From: Brasenia schreberi
Taxonomy: Eukaryota; Streptophyta; Magnoliopsida; Nymphaeales; Cabombaceae
Assembly (NCBI GenBank): GCA_036023115.1
Contig: JAYKKT010000064.1
Location: 4,035,001-4,099,000, forward strand
DNA: 64,000 nt
Direction of reading: 5' to 3'
The notes below the pieces were generated by a model, which was not told the DNA's origin, searched no databases, and was given only the letters and a program-made list of their open reading frames with translations. Below, one piece after another: positions 40,113-51,695 of the stretch. The position numbers and the translations under genes were made by a program. Positions within the stretch are counted from its first letter, which is position 1. The number at the start of each line of letters is the position of its first letter.

Positions 40113-41225
40113 AAGTACAATGCATACATACATAAAATTAAAATTGATTATATCTCATAAAACTAAAATAGAGAAGACCGTCTCATATGTTATTCACAAC
40201 TAAAATAGTAATCCCTGAATGAATAATATTCATGAATAGCATCAGCAGCATAGCACTAAAAAACATTTAAAAGTAAAACAGATAATGCTGAGTCACAGGG
40301 GAGAAGTATCGAGTACGGGTTTGTATGCATGTGAAGCTGTGTCACATGGACACTTTCTACCAGGGTGCTGCGACTGTGTCTATGCATCTACCCATTCTTA
40401 AAATGGACTTCTTAGGTGGTCATATCCTATCACTTTTCGTGGTCAATCCATTGTTTACGACGTGATTTGTATGCAGTGTGCCTGTTCATGTTTTATACGT
40501 TAGAGGGGTTGATTCCGGAGACTGGCTCTTGTTTGTAGTCAGATTCTTTGAAATCCAACAGTTTGGTTCTATGGTGCAGGAAAACAATGTACTGTCAACT
40601 GAGGGTCTTTTTGGCAGGTGAGCTTATTTCTTAAGTTGGAAAAGGTTAAACTTGAATTTTTTTCAACTTGAGTTTAACAATGTCAGATATATTGCATATG
40701 ATCCTGTTCACGGTCTACAAGTTGAATTCAAACCTTAAGGGTCTCTCGAGGCAATCCATTGGTGGATCTGCGAAGATTGTCAGAGTCTAAAAGAGAAGTT
40801 TCAAGTAGAAGTTGAATGAAGTTTTGCTATTATTTTATGAGAGTGTTGCTGCATTAATATGTTGTACATCGAATGGAGACTCATAGAGACCATCTTGTGA
40901 GCTCAACAACTATGATTCTTCAGACTCAACGAGGGTGGAGACATCAGTTACTGAATACTATTATTTCCGTAAGCTTTCTTTTTTCTTTTCCAATTTACTC
41001 CAACAATATGTATTTGTTTAGAATCAGTTAGGGACAAACCATTTTTTTGTGACTTTAGCCATCATCTTTTAGACTCTTGTCATGTCATGCACATACCAGT
41101 TGCTGAGTATGAATGTCAATCATTTCTACGCGCACTCGCTTTTCCTGTAATTCCTGCCCTTGATATGGGCAAGTAGATTTATTTTAAATTTGAAAGAATG
41201 TGTTTTTTGGACTTTCATCTGTGTT
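40113..41225. other. Intergenic DNA, no gene seen
   Basis: No coding domain is recognised. Near 40290-40410 the words GTCACATGGACACTTTC and GACTTCTTAGGTGG resemble an old DNA-transposon end and are partly matched in reverse near 33490-33515, on the other side of the copia element. Confidence 0.35.
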
Positions 41226-41690
41226 CTGCGGTGGGTTGTCTTTAGAGGCTTTTGATTCTCTGAAGGAGAAGAATCTCTATACATGGAATGCCATGACCAG
41301 GCACGGTTGGACATATTCAATTCGCTTGCTGGTTGAAGGAATTACGAAGTCAGATGAGGTTACATTCGTCCTAATTTTTCGCACACTGTGAAGAAACATG
41401 AAGTTATCTGAGTGTCGAGCATTACGCCCGTGAAGTTGAATTTAGGCCTTGTGGTTTGAACAAGGAAGCAGAGCAAGTTATAAAGGCCTTTCGTCATCAC
41501 CATGAGAAGTTTGCAAATAGTTTAAGCTTATAAGTGCGGCACATACTGGGCACTTAGTACTATGAAGAATCCCCGGATGAACTACTTCATTCTGCCAAAA
41601 AGCTCAGCCAAGAACTGTAATCGCAAAATCATAGTTCGTGGCGGGATTAGATTATACTACTTCAAAGACGAGCCATGTTCCCGAAAAGAA
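41226..41690 (+). pseudogene. Relic of a PLS-type PPR protein with E and DYW domains
   Basis: The left part reads AFDSLKEKNLYTWNAM and later KSDEVTFVLIF, the P/L-S motif junction and E-motif entry of plant organelle RNA-editing PPR proteins. About 100 bases on, RHHHEKFANSLSL matches the start of DYW (usually HSEKLAIAFGL). The end reads MKNPRMN then KNCNRKIIVRGGIRLYYFKD, where active proteins have NLRVCxDCH, the zinc ligands, and end CSCGDYW. The zinc-binding Cys/His residues are lost, stops interrupt the frame and most repeats are absent. DYW domains perform C-to-U editing of organelle RNA; this copy cannot. Confidence 0.8.
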
Positions 41691-42294
41691 ATAAGGAAAG
41701 CATTTGCGCCAAACAGGATTGTGCCTCTGCTTCTCTTTTCTGGGATTATCTGCTCCAGTTCAATTCTTACTGAAGATTTTCAAGCCCGAGTTGTCTCTTT
41801 GCCGTCGGCCTTTGGAAAAAGACTCAAAGTTTGCCGGCCATTCAGCGCAACTAGTCTTACCCCCAAAAGAGAACAACTCGAGTCACATTTGGTGGTGACA
41901 GATTGATAACGTATAATGAGTTTATGCCCAAATGACACTCACGGCTACAAGAATTAATTCTGATAAATTCAGAAAACTGATTTTAAGTGCAATCTCCATG
42001 GGGCTGTTTCAGCCAAGAGGCAACGAATATCCAGGGGCGGATAGAGCTTTACATATAAATGTAGGAGGAGAGGAAAGAAAAGATACTTTTTTTAGTATAC
42101 ACAGAGAGGTTTATGCTTTGGTTCTTTATCTGCTAAACCCTCCTGACGAGAACCGCTCTTTGCAGATTCAGTGCCTAACAGCAATTGCTTGACAGGGTTG
42201 CCTTAGGTTCAAGCTTCTGCTAAGCATCAATCTCCAAATGTGGACAACTGTATGCTTCCAAGGTGTGCTACACTTGGAGATCAATTTGAACAGA
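41691..42294. other. Intergenic DNA, no gene recognised
   Basis: Open frames here (for example 41932-42192) have no domain that I recognise. The sequence just right of the DYW relic may be its former 3' flank. Confidence 0.35.
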
Positions 42295-42426
42295 TCTTTT
42301 TTTTGTTACAAGAGGAGGCTGAAGCAGACACCTACATCCACATGTGCACCCTCTCGGAGTCGAACTCCCCACCAGCCCCAACAACGGTGCTACAGCGCCC
42401 TGCCCTTGAGCTAAAGCTCTGGGTGC
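42295..42426 (-). mobile_element. tRNA-derived SINE, copy C, with target duplication
   Basis: Minus strand: A-box TTTAGCTCAAGGGCAGGGCG, B-box GGGGAGTTCGACTCC, body GGGTGCACATGTGGATGTAG, tail CAGCCTCCTCTTGTAAC and an A run. A perfect 11-bp duplication ATTTGAACAGA flanks it (42284-42294 and 42427-42437). This is the youngest-looking of the three copies and defines the ends of the family. Confidence 0.93.
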
Positions 42427-42437
42427 ATTTGAACAGA

Positions 42438-43032
42438 ATTTAACTAGCCCAAATATGCATGAATGTAAAGCTGGATTGCATAGACAACATAAGAGTAGGC
42501 TGTTGTGTCCAAGTAGACTGTATATAGTTAATAAATCCTGAGCCATACATTTCCACTGTGTTACTTAGCCAAACCCACCACATCATGTGCCATCGATTTA
42601 ACTGCTGGAACTTTCATAAGCCGTGCACCAGGGCCTTCTTATAACCAAGCTCTTTGGTCCCTTCGATCCCTTACACCGATGCATTGTGTTCTATGCATTT
42701 GCTACATCGGGCTTGTGTTCTATGCATTTGCTTGGCGTCCATGCTCCTCTTAAATGGGCAGGTAATCAGCCTTTGTTTTTCTCTGAAAATTTTCTGCAAG
42801 AACTTTAGCTTGTGATAAATGTTATATACTGTGCATCAACCAGCATCGCAAAAATGCTGATGCTTTCTAACTGCAATATTTCATTCAGGCACAGACGTTA
42901 CACTCTTGTATAGATAAATGCCGGTCAAGTTCAATGGAAAATTATCTGGTCGGATTTCGTTTGAGAAAAGAGAAAACTCGAGCTAAAGTTATATGGCACA
43001 ATTTTGTTAGTAAGATACACACGCTATCACTC
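42438..43032. other. DXS 3' UTR and flanking DNA
   Basis: On the minus strand the DXS 3' UTR should extend leftward from 43032; a TTTATCTATACAAGAG-type AU-rich region lies near 42905-42920. Nothing else is recognised. Confidence 0.4.
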
Positions 43033-43405
43033 TCATGTCATGATTTCAAGAGCTTCCCTAGTTTTCCCCAGTACATTGTACACTGTAGCTGCAATATGAG
43101 CTGGTGACAAGCCTGCTTCAGCCAACTGATGATCCGGAGATCCATGCTCTATGTAGCAATCTGGAAGAACTAGTGGCCGCCACTGCACCAACATCAACTT
43201 CCATTAGCCTCATGGATTCATGTTCATGTGTGTGTGTGTGTTGCATGCATGTGAGTGTAAACTTCACCTTGGTGGTTCCACCGAGAGCCGATTAACAGCA
43301 AACAATTGAGTTGCATGAGGCATGTGCGCTTGTGTGCTTGTGTAAAACTTCACTATGGTAGTACCATCAAGAAGTCAACTAAAAGACGATTTCAGCTACA
43401 TGAGA

Positions 43406-43437
<32 letters not shown>

Positions 43438-46400
43438 TGTTTGTGTGTGTATGCAGAACTTCACCTTGGTGGTTCCATCAAGAAGTCCATTAAGGGCCAA
43501 GAATTGAGCTACGTGAGAACCAAAGCCACCTATGGATCCCTCTTCCACTGTGATCAAGAATTCATGCTCCCTTGCTACCTCACGAATCAGAGAATGATCC
43601 AAAGGTTTGCAGAATCGTGCATCCACGACAGTCACATTCAGCCCACGCTCATTGAGCATTGAGGCTGCAGCAAGACAACTTTGAACTGCTGTCCCGTAGC
43701 CCACTAGCGCCACCCTTTCACCTTCAACAAGGACGCGCCCTTTTCCAATCTGCTCAAAGATCAAACATATACAGGCACATGCCAGATGAATATCGAGTTA
43801 TTAGAATGATGTTAACATATCGTCTAACGGGAGAACTTAAAGCAAGTTTAATCAGGGCTATCAGATTTCAGCTAAATGAGCACACGTGCGTGTGTGTCAG
43901 TATAATATACAAGAAAGGCAATTAGCCATCAAGCTTTGCATCCCTAGCACCATAACACCACTTGGTAATTAATTATTGGATCTTACACAAATGTGTCCGC
44001 AAATGTGTTCCTCATTGGACACATTTGTGTCTACACAAACTGCTCATGAGCGCCAAAATTTTCTAAAGACCATGCTAGACTAAATTTATGACATAAGATA
44101 AGCCCTTAACTTATAACATGGAACAATCTAATTGTTTGATGGCGAAGTCAATACCTCTAGAGGTACCCCTTTGTTGCTGGCAGGCAGTGGGACACCAATT
44201 CCATTGCCCCGGGGGTACCGGAAAGAGCTTGGACGGTCGTCAATTGCAGCAGCAGTAGCCACCATATGAAACAGCTCAGCTTCATCACTTGGAGCCATCA
44301 CAACCATGTTTGGCAGACATGCCAAGTATGTCACGTCAAATGCCCCACAGTGTGTTGGTCCGTCTGCACCCACTAGCCCAGCTCGATCCATGGCAAATCG
44401 GACTGGAAGCTTTTGCAAATCCACATCATGTATCACCTGCACAGCAGCAAACACAATTCAGGTTCATAATCTCTAAGGTCCTAAGTGCACTTCGAATTAA
44501 CAGGAAAGAAGTAATTGCCTGGTCATATGCTCTTTGTAGGAAGGAAGAGTATATTGCACAGAAAGGCTTGAGGCCTTCACAAGCCAAGCCAGCAGCAAAG
44601 GTCACGGCATGCTGCTCTGCTATTCCTACATCAAAACATCTGTCCGGGAAGCGCTTGAGAAACATATTTAGGCCAGTGCCTCCGCCCATTGCTGCATGAA
44701 TGGCAACTATGTCTTTGTCAACCTCTGCCTCTGCTATTAGTGCCTCTGCGAAGTAAGTGGTATAAGCTCGTGTCGGTGTCTTGGTCTTAAACTGCTTCCC
44801 AGTGGCTGGGTCAAATTTGACAACACCTGTCATTAAAAAATGTCAACAGTTAAAAATTTGATGAACTAAATTTTGAATTTGAATAAGAAACAGTTCACTA
44901 AACCAACCATGGTACTTGTCAGCTGCTTTCTCTGCATAGGGATAGCCTCGGCCTTTCTCAGTGACAACATGGATGAGCACTGGTCCTGTTGTGTTTGTAC
45001 TCTTTACCTCTTGCAAAATCGTTATCAGATCATCCATGTTATGGCCATCAACTGGACCAATGTAATAGAGCCCCATTTCTTCAAAGAGTGTTGAGCGTGA
45101 ACCGCTGATCATACCACGAGCATACTCGTCGACTTTAGCAGCTAGTTGATGCATTGATCCACCTATCTGTTTTGTGACTCCCTGCATTTCCCAAAATGAC
45201 TGTCAATCAGTTCATCAAACGCTCCCACGTGAGATTATAGAACAATGGTACCTAAAATCAACAGACATAAGCAATCCTGAAAATGATTTCCAAGATGTCT
45301 GATTATTAGAGAAATACATGGAGAAGAGGTGATACATATATACATCTATATAGTATTTACAGAATTTAAAACTGGAAAAGTAAGGAATTAAAATGGGTTG
45401 ACGGACCTTCGCGACCTCCCTCAGCTCTCTAAGAGGTCTGCTTGACTGCAACCTGCTTAGTGCACTGCTTAAGGCTCCAACAGGAGGGATTGGCCCATCC
45501 ATACTTGCTGTAGGCAAAGACACCTGCTTGTTGTCATTGAGGATGACAATCATGTCAGAATCCAAATATCCAGCGTTGTTCATAGCTTCAAAAGCTTGCC
45601 CTGCAGTCATGGCTCCATCACCTATAACAGCAATCACATTATTCTTTCTACCCTTTAAATCGCGTCCGATCGCCATTCCCAGGCCAGCTGAAATGCTTGT
45701 TGAACTGTGTCCAGCACCAAAACAATCGTATTCACTCTCTGCTCGCTTCGGAAATCCTGACAACCCATTTGTTTGTCTCATTGTTGACATCTTATCCCTC
45801 CTTCCAGTAAGTATTTTGTGAGGATAGGCCTACAGTCAAGTTTCAGGCATCAATTAATTCAGAAATAAGCTCAAAACTCAAACAACAGCTAAATCATTCT
45901 GCTGCATACGATAATCAAATCAATTTCATATACAGAATAAATTACCATGGATAGCATTGGCAGCTAGAGTGAATTACCAACTAATGGATCAGTGCATCAT
46001 TCCCGGCAAAAAATACATTAAAATATTCTTTCAAATTTACATATATTCTTTTAAGCACATGCTGTGAGAAAGGATAGTTGGAAAAACCTACCTGATGACC
46101 TACATCCCAAATTATCTTGTCTTGCGGAGCATTGAACACGTAGTGGAGAGCCACCGTGAGCTCCACCACTCCGAGACTGGATCCAAGGTGACCCCCTGTT
46201 TTCGAGACACTGAAGATCACATCCGACCGAAGCTCTTCAGCAAGTTGTTTCAGTTCCTTCGTTTTTCAACATGCACAGATTCACACATACACCATGAAGA
46301 AGTTAGACATCACCATTTCAATCATAAAGTTCACTCACAGGTTCATTCTGATCCAGGTTACAAATGATTCTAATCTATGTTGGCTCCACTTCGGATAACT

Positions 46401-46708
46401 TAGCACGCTTAAAGCAATGTGCTGCTAGATTAGGTAATGACATAAAAAATTGCAGACAGTCAAAATGGCTCTACACATATACCTCTAACTCAATCTTCTT
46501 CATGATAGTCTGAGATCTCATGCTTATCATGTAATTCATGCACAAAACCAGCTTCTTATGGAACCAACTGGTAAGTAAAGGTCATGCTATCAACTCGAAT
46601 TTGTTTGACAATTCTCATGCCATAGAACAGATGCATACCCCGTTTTGCGTCCCGAAGCGTTGTTTTCAGGTATAGCTATGCACTCACACGCACAACGCAC
46701 ACACACAC

Positions 46709-46775
<67 letters not shown>

Positions 46776-47379
46776 CATACTTGGAGAGAGAGATTCTTCA
46801 TATGAATAGGAAAGTTGACGGTATCCAAAAGAGGGGTGGGAGGCCTTTGTGAATGATACTCGCCTCTCTCGGACAATGAGGCACACAAAAAGGAGGCTTT
46901 CTTTCCCTGCATTTAAGATTGCAGCTCAGCTAAATAATGCAAAGAAGTGGCAGTGCTCTTTCACGAACTAAGCTTTTCAAGCAGAAATTCACCCCCATAA
47001 TCACTCCCCAAATTCAATAGCAATCGTTAACCCCAATGCATGCTTGCCCATGCATTGTAACCAAGAGTAGCATTATGTTGAATCAACAAAATTCAGCATA
47101 AAACGGCCTCAAAGCTCAAAACCAAGACATTAAACATCTCAATACTCCATGGCCACCCTCAAAATTTTAAAAGGAGACAAAGAACCAACTCTTTTTTGTG
47201 CAGAAAATACTGACCTTGGAGGTTAATGGTCTGTGTTTTATGGATGCATGGTGTGTTCCTCCGTGAATTAAAGATGGGTTGTGAAGAAGAGAACCAGGAT
47301 TCTTAGTGAGAGGAAGACAATGATCCTGAATGCCAAAAGCATGAGAGCAAGTGCAAGAGAAAGATGGTGCTAAAGCCAT
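43033..47379 (-). CDS. DXS: 1-deoxy-D-xylulose-5-phosphate synthase, type I (plastid)
   Basis: DXS joins pyruvate and glyceraldehyde 3-phosphate with thiamine diphosphate, the entry and main control step of the plastid MEP isoprenoid pathway. Exons (minus): 47379-47215, 46906-46781, 46256-46092, 45829-45407, 45181-44908, 44826-44519, 44436-44155, 43749-43465 and 43182-43033, giving about 725 aa, the family's usual length, with all phases matching. Residues 1 to about 65 look like a transit peptide. Then [57 protein letters not shown], the thiamine diphosphate motif [20 protein letters not shown] to [44 protein letters not shown], and [34 protein letters not shown] and related blocks point to type I rather than stress-induced type II. 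An in-frame upstream ATG at 47409 is possible. Intron 6 has a GC donor (CAG/GCAATT). Intron 8 holds decayed copies of the exon 8 end. Confidence 0.97.
43259..43404 (-). repeat. Two decayed copies of the DXS exon 8 3' end inside intron 8
   Basis: The authentic exon 8 end with its donor (43457-43516) is repeated at 43343-43404 and 43259-43319, the units being separated by TG-rich spacers, including a (GT)n tract at 43406-43435. Copy 43259-43319 keeps the donor context CACCAAG/GTGAAGTT exactly; the other is changed to ACCATA/GTGAAGTT. The copies span about 16 codons of the exon. Copy order, unit size and shared spacer type suggest tandem triplication followed by decay of the two downstream units. 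Confidence 0.8.
46712..46772. repeat. (GA)n microsatellite next to DXS exon 2 donor
   Basis: About 30 GA units (CT on the gene strand) lie within 9 bases of the exon 2 donor at 46780. They are preceded by a CA-rich part. Length changes here would alter the 5' end of intron 2. Confidence 0.97.
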
Positions 47380-47409
47380 GACCAGTACAGGCCGAATGGG
47401 GAGTGACAA

Positions 47410-48116
47410 GGGGAAAGGAGAAGAATGCGTGATGCTCTATCTCCTCCTCCTTTGTTTCAGCTGATAAGTAATAACAAAAGTTGAAATAAATTTGAATCCA
47501 CCAATCTTAATCAAGGGCCCAGAATGCAACACTTGCTTGTGGGTCCTGGTTCCTACTTACCATCCTTGGCTAGATTCATCTGCAGCGTAGGTTTCTGAGA
47601 TGAATGCCTGAGAAGTGTTCATAGTCCTGTGACTGAAGATAAGCCTCATTATTGTCTCTCGTTTTTTGTGGCTGGTGTTCTGCGAGGTGTTTCATTGTCT
47701 TTCATTGTCTGCTCTCTTTCTCTCTTTTTTTTCTTTTCATTTTATCGTTGATTTCCCTTGAAATCTGGTTGGATAGAGTTCGGACCAATCACAGGATGCT
47801 GCGATGCTTTTTAAAATCTTCTAGTATTATTGAAAATATGTTAATTGTTGTCCTTTCTTTTTTCATTTGAAGCATGTGTTTTGCAATTTGTCACTAGGTT
47901 CGGCCAAAAGATTAAGTGTAGGTCCCCTACGTTGTTGTAATAGCGTGCTTAGTGTGCTAGCGCAGTACAGGTTATACTGCCCCTCTATTATCCGAAGGCC
48001 CTCCCCACTATGTTAGAAGCCTCTAAAAGACACCCACCCACCCAAATGTCTTGAATGTTCTACTAGTATATTTTGTTTTATAAATAATGGAGAGAAACCC
48101 GAATTATGGTTGGCTC
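47410..48116 (-). promoter_or_regulatory. Putative DXS promoter region
   Basis: No gene is seen. The DXS promoter and 5' leader should lie here on the minus strand. I see no firm TATA box or named element, so start site and regulation remain unknown. Confidence 0.35.
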
Positions 48117-48547
48117 TAGGGATGGTAATCACCACCTAACCGCCGGGTACCCAACCTCGCTGCCGGGTTGAGAGCCTGCCCATGTCAAGTCAGGTTCTTT
48201 TTCATGTAGCATTCTGGTCTGGTCAGGTTAAATGTCATGTGTATATATATAGTATACATATATATATTGTAACATGCAGGTATATATACTTAAGTATTAT
48301 ATATGTATATATTAAGGCTTAACAGATAATCTTTCTTAAAGATTTTAGCATAATTATTTAGTAAATATATTCAATTATACTTAATTGTTGTGTATGTGTG
48401 TATTCCGGGGCATTTTGTGGCAGACAGGTTTATTGCAGTTAAGGTGGGGGTTCTGGACCGGGTGATTCATGGTGCAGGTTCACTCCTAGACAATTTTGTG
48501 CATGCTGAATTCGGGTCTGGTGCAAACCCACACCATTGCCATCCCTA
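48117..48547. mobile_element. hAT-like MITE, decayed
   Basis: The ends are inverted: TAGGGATGGTAAT at the left and ATTGCCATCCCTA at the right, one mismatch in 13. No coding capacity. TAGGG ends are typical of hAT elements, which duplicate 8 bp; the flanks GTTGGCTC and CTTGTATC agree at only 5 of 8, so the duplication is decayed or the assignment is wrong. The interior is rich in TATA words near 48243-48310. Confidence 0.6.
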
Positions 48548-48555
48548 CTTGTATC

Positions 48556-50633
48556 CACTCCCCATGTTACAGAATATTCTATCAATCCATAACTCTTCAC
48601 ACATCAGACGTTAAATTCTTGGAATTTTTAAGTATTCTTAAGGTTCCAACGTTTAATAAATGATAGAATTGGATGAGAAAATGTGATCTATCTATGGATC
48701 TTCCAGTGTTTGATCGAAAGTCCGACTTTGATTTGAGACTCCATTCTATCTGTTAAGTTGATCCATGTTCCACTAACATTGAGATGCATCTCAATTCGAT
48801 ATGATCAGGATGTAAAAATTCAGTTCTTTCTTTTCTTTTAGTTTCCTTTCAGTCGGTAAATGGAGAGGCCGAAGCGAGATGCACGCCATGGGCTATCAAA
48901 TTCACGAGCTTCAACTCGAGCAGTCGTGAATCTACATTGAGAATTCCTAAAACCAATGAAAATTTTGCAGGAGATGATTGAATTCTTTATCACTATACAA
49001 ATGTATATATATGGGAAGTCGCCCCACTTCAAATGGTCCAATAGGCACTTTGATCCACCCCACAAAAAAAATTCTAGATCTGCCATTACTTGAGGTCAAC
49101 CTCCCAGACGGGTGAGCTATTGCTCGTTGTGCTGCTTTTTTCAGAGTTCTTCGTGGTCATAGTTTAAGCTTTTGGATCTTAAATTTGGAATGTGTGTGTG
49201 TTTTGGAAAATTCCTGTGGCAAATGCCTTGCAAATCCCAAAGGAATTCAGTTGTTTAATATTATAAAGAGAGTTCCTTTTACCTTAAACTCCATTTCAAT
49301 CGTCCAACTAAATCTAAAGTGCTCATGGCCTTTGTGTTTGAAGTGGGCGAGGTTTCTAAACTCGATTTTACCATGATAAGTTTGCTTTTACCAGTGTTAA
49401 GGTGCGAGATGTATTCTCCATACAAGCTTGGTGTGGCCGAGGACCATTTTTTAGTGTGATTTGTTCTTGAAAGAATAGTATCACTTATCTTTTAATATGA
49501 TAAGCTAAACTCGATTTCCCGGACCAAAAGAATTATGCGAAAAGTTGTGTTTGTTTTGTAATTGCATAATCAGGAAAGAAGGGTTCTCTTTTCGGATTTC
49601 ACGAGTAGATGTTACTCAAGTCCAGAAGTGGTCACTAGATAACTTACAGGATGATGTAGACAATCAAATCTATGAGATTAGATTTGGGTTTAGAAGTACT
49701 AAGGTAGGTTGAAAATTTCAGTGAACTCTCTACTCCATGTAAGTTTGACACGACGACACGAAAACCTTGAGTCAGTGTTCACCTAAAACAATACAAAAGA
49801 ACTGGGTCATGCTTGGTTCAAACTGTTTTTTTACTCAAGTAACTAACGTCGTGATACAAACATGAAAGAGAACATGAAAACCCAGCACATGCAACACGAA
49901 AAGACTCGGTTCGTGTGCACGAGAAGTAATGCAATAAAAGCAGGTAGGTCACTGAATTAGCACAAACACAACACTACAAGAGACAACACGACCTGAAACA
50001 TGGCGTTGCTGCCCCTACTAAAATGGCCTTATTTTGTTTATTCACATGTTTGGCATGTCTTTGAAAATCTCAACCATCCATTCTCAATATACAAATAATT
50101 AAATTCAAAAGTAAGAAAGAAGAAAGTATACATATACCTTTTCAAAGTGTACTTAATTCACTAGTTGAAGTGACCTAGCTTTTATTGATGATGCACAATA
50201 CCTTAATTATTATATATATACACACATTTTGAGATGGTTTTCACTTTATTGTGTGTCAAAATGTGAAAACTTGACATACTTGGTGGAAAGCGATGTGGAA
50301 TTCGAATTCGAAAGTTTCCTCGTGTTTCAAATAGATCAAGGTTGGTCTTCTAAATTTCACGTATTAAAATTAGATTAATGGAAGACATTTCCCTTTAACA
50401 ATTCGACGGACGAGACCAAGGAGGTTGACACCCATTTTGCGAATAGGTTCGAAGATTCATTGACCGATATATATTGTCCCGAGACTTGAGCCTACCCCAC
50501 TCAAAATTGAAATAAGAAAGTATAAAACATGATTTAATGCTTGGTTTGGTTGTAATACATAGCACCCACTAAAGTCTTCTCTTAACTTCACGTAGTGAAA
50601 TACAATGCGAGCAACATTGTCTACATCCTTGTT
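48556..50633. other. Intergenic DNA, no gene seen
   Basis: The open frames have no domain. A few words (CACGACGACACG, CGTGTGCACGAG) near 49750-49920 suggest decayed LTR sequence, but I cannot delimit an element. Confidence 0.35.
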
Positions 50634-51369
50634 GTAGTGGATCCTGAATTTCTTAGCAAATAGAAGAAGTGTTACTAGAGGTGCCAGTGCAACTTGTTAC
50701 GAGGACACGATGTGTGATACTTATTTTTCGTAAGTCGCAGCGACACGACAAAGAGATACTGAATTTCTTAGCAAATACAAGAAGTGTTACCAGAGGTGCC
50801 AGTGCAACTTGTTAAGAGGACACGATGTGCGATACTTATTTTTTCGTAAGTCGAAGCGACACGACACGTGGACAAAGAGATACTGAATTTCTTAGCAAAT
50901 AGAAGAAGTGTTACCAGAGGTGCCAGTGCAACTTGTTACGAGGACACGATGTGCGATACTTATTTTTCGTAAGTCGAAGGAACATGACACGTCGACAAAG
51001 AGATACTGAATTTCTTAGCAAATAGAAGAAGTGTCACCAGAAGTGCCAGTGCAACTTGTTACGAGGACATGATGTGCGATACTTATTTTTTGTAAGTCAA
51101 AGAGACACGACACGTTGACAAAGAGATACTGAATTTCTTAGCAAATAGAAGAAGTGTCACCAGAAGTGCCAGTGCAACTTGTTACGAGGACACGATGTGA
51201 TACTTATTTTCCGTAATTTGAAGCGACACGACACGTCGGCAAAGAGATCCTGAATTTCTTAGCAAATAGAAGAAGTGTCACCAGCAGTGCCAGTGCAACT
51301 TGTTACGAGGACACGAGGTGCGATACTTATTTTTCATAAGTCGAAGCGACACGACACATCGACAAAGAT
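50634..51369. repeat. Six-copy minisatellite, unit about 115-124 bp
   Basis: The phrase CTGAATTTCTTAGCAAATA recurs at 50644, 50759, 50883, 51006, 51129 and 51250. Each unit continues with GAAGAAGTGT, GGTGCCAGTGCAACTTGTTA, GAGGACACGATGTG, TACTTATTTTT and CGACACGACAC. Units differ by a few substitutions; the first is about 8 bases shorter through loss of an ACACGTGGACA-type part. The array ends about 130 bases before the TATA box of SCC3. Confidence 0.95.
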
Positions 51370-51495
51370 GAAGTGTCCAGGTGACAGCAGATCCGTTGTG
51401 CACAAACGCAAAACAGACCGATACTGTTGTGAATCGGAAATCTTCCAAAAAATGTCCGATCCGGTTTTTTTAGCTCGGAGAGGACGGGGCGCGCA

Positions 51496-51503
51496 TATAA
51501 ATT
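51496..51503 (+). promoter_or_regulatory. TATA box and telo-box of SCC3
   Basis: TATAAATT lies 200 bases before the SCC3 ATG and runs directly into TTAGGGTTT (51502-51510), a telo-box common in plant genes of growth and cell division. CGCGCGC follows. A 12-codon uORF begins at 51633. Confidence 0.6.
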
Positions 51504-51695
51504 AGGGTTTCGTCTGGCAGCGCGCGCTCACTGAGATTGCATCCAAAATTTTGAATCTCTGTTCTTCCCTCACTCTCAGCCAACGAATTACGCTTTTCTC
51601 TGGTTGGGTTCTCTATTCAAACCACGGATTTAATGTTTCTGATCGGTGTGAGCATTTTCTGGAGCCGCTGATTTCGTGAATTGTTCGGGGAGCTA

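Noticed and set aside
41932..42192. 86-codon frame right of the PPR relic
   Set aside because: I could not recognise any family and codons show no conserved motif; not reported as a gene.
43396..43764. Extra DXS exon sequence past the donor at 43464
   Set aside because: The open frame continues into the GT microsatellite only by chance; the donor CCAAG/GTGAAG and the next exon's phase fix the end at 43465.
50634..51369. CRISPR-like array of direct repeats
   Set aside because: Units are about 120 bp without short repeat/unique spacer structure, in plant nuclear DNA; it is a minisatellite.
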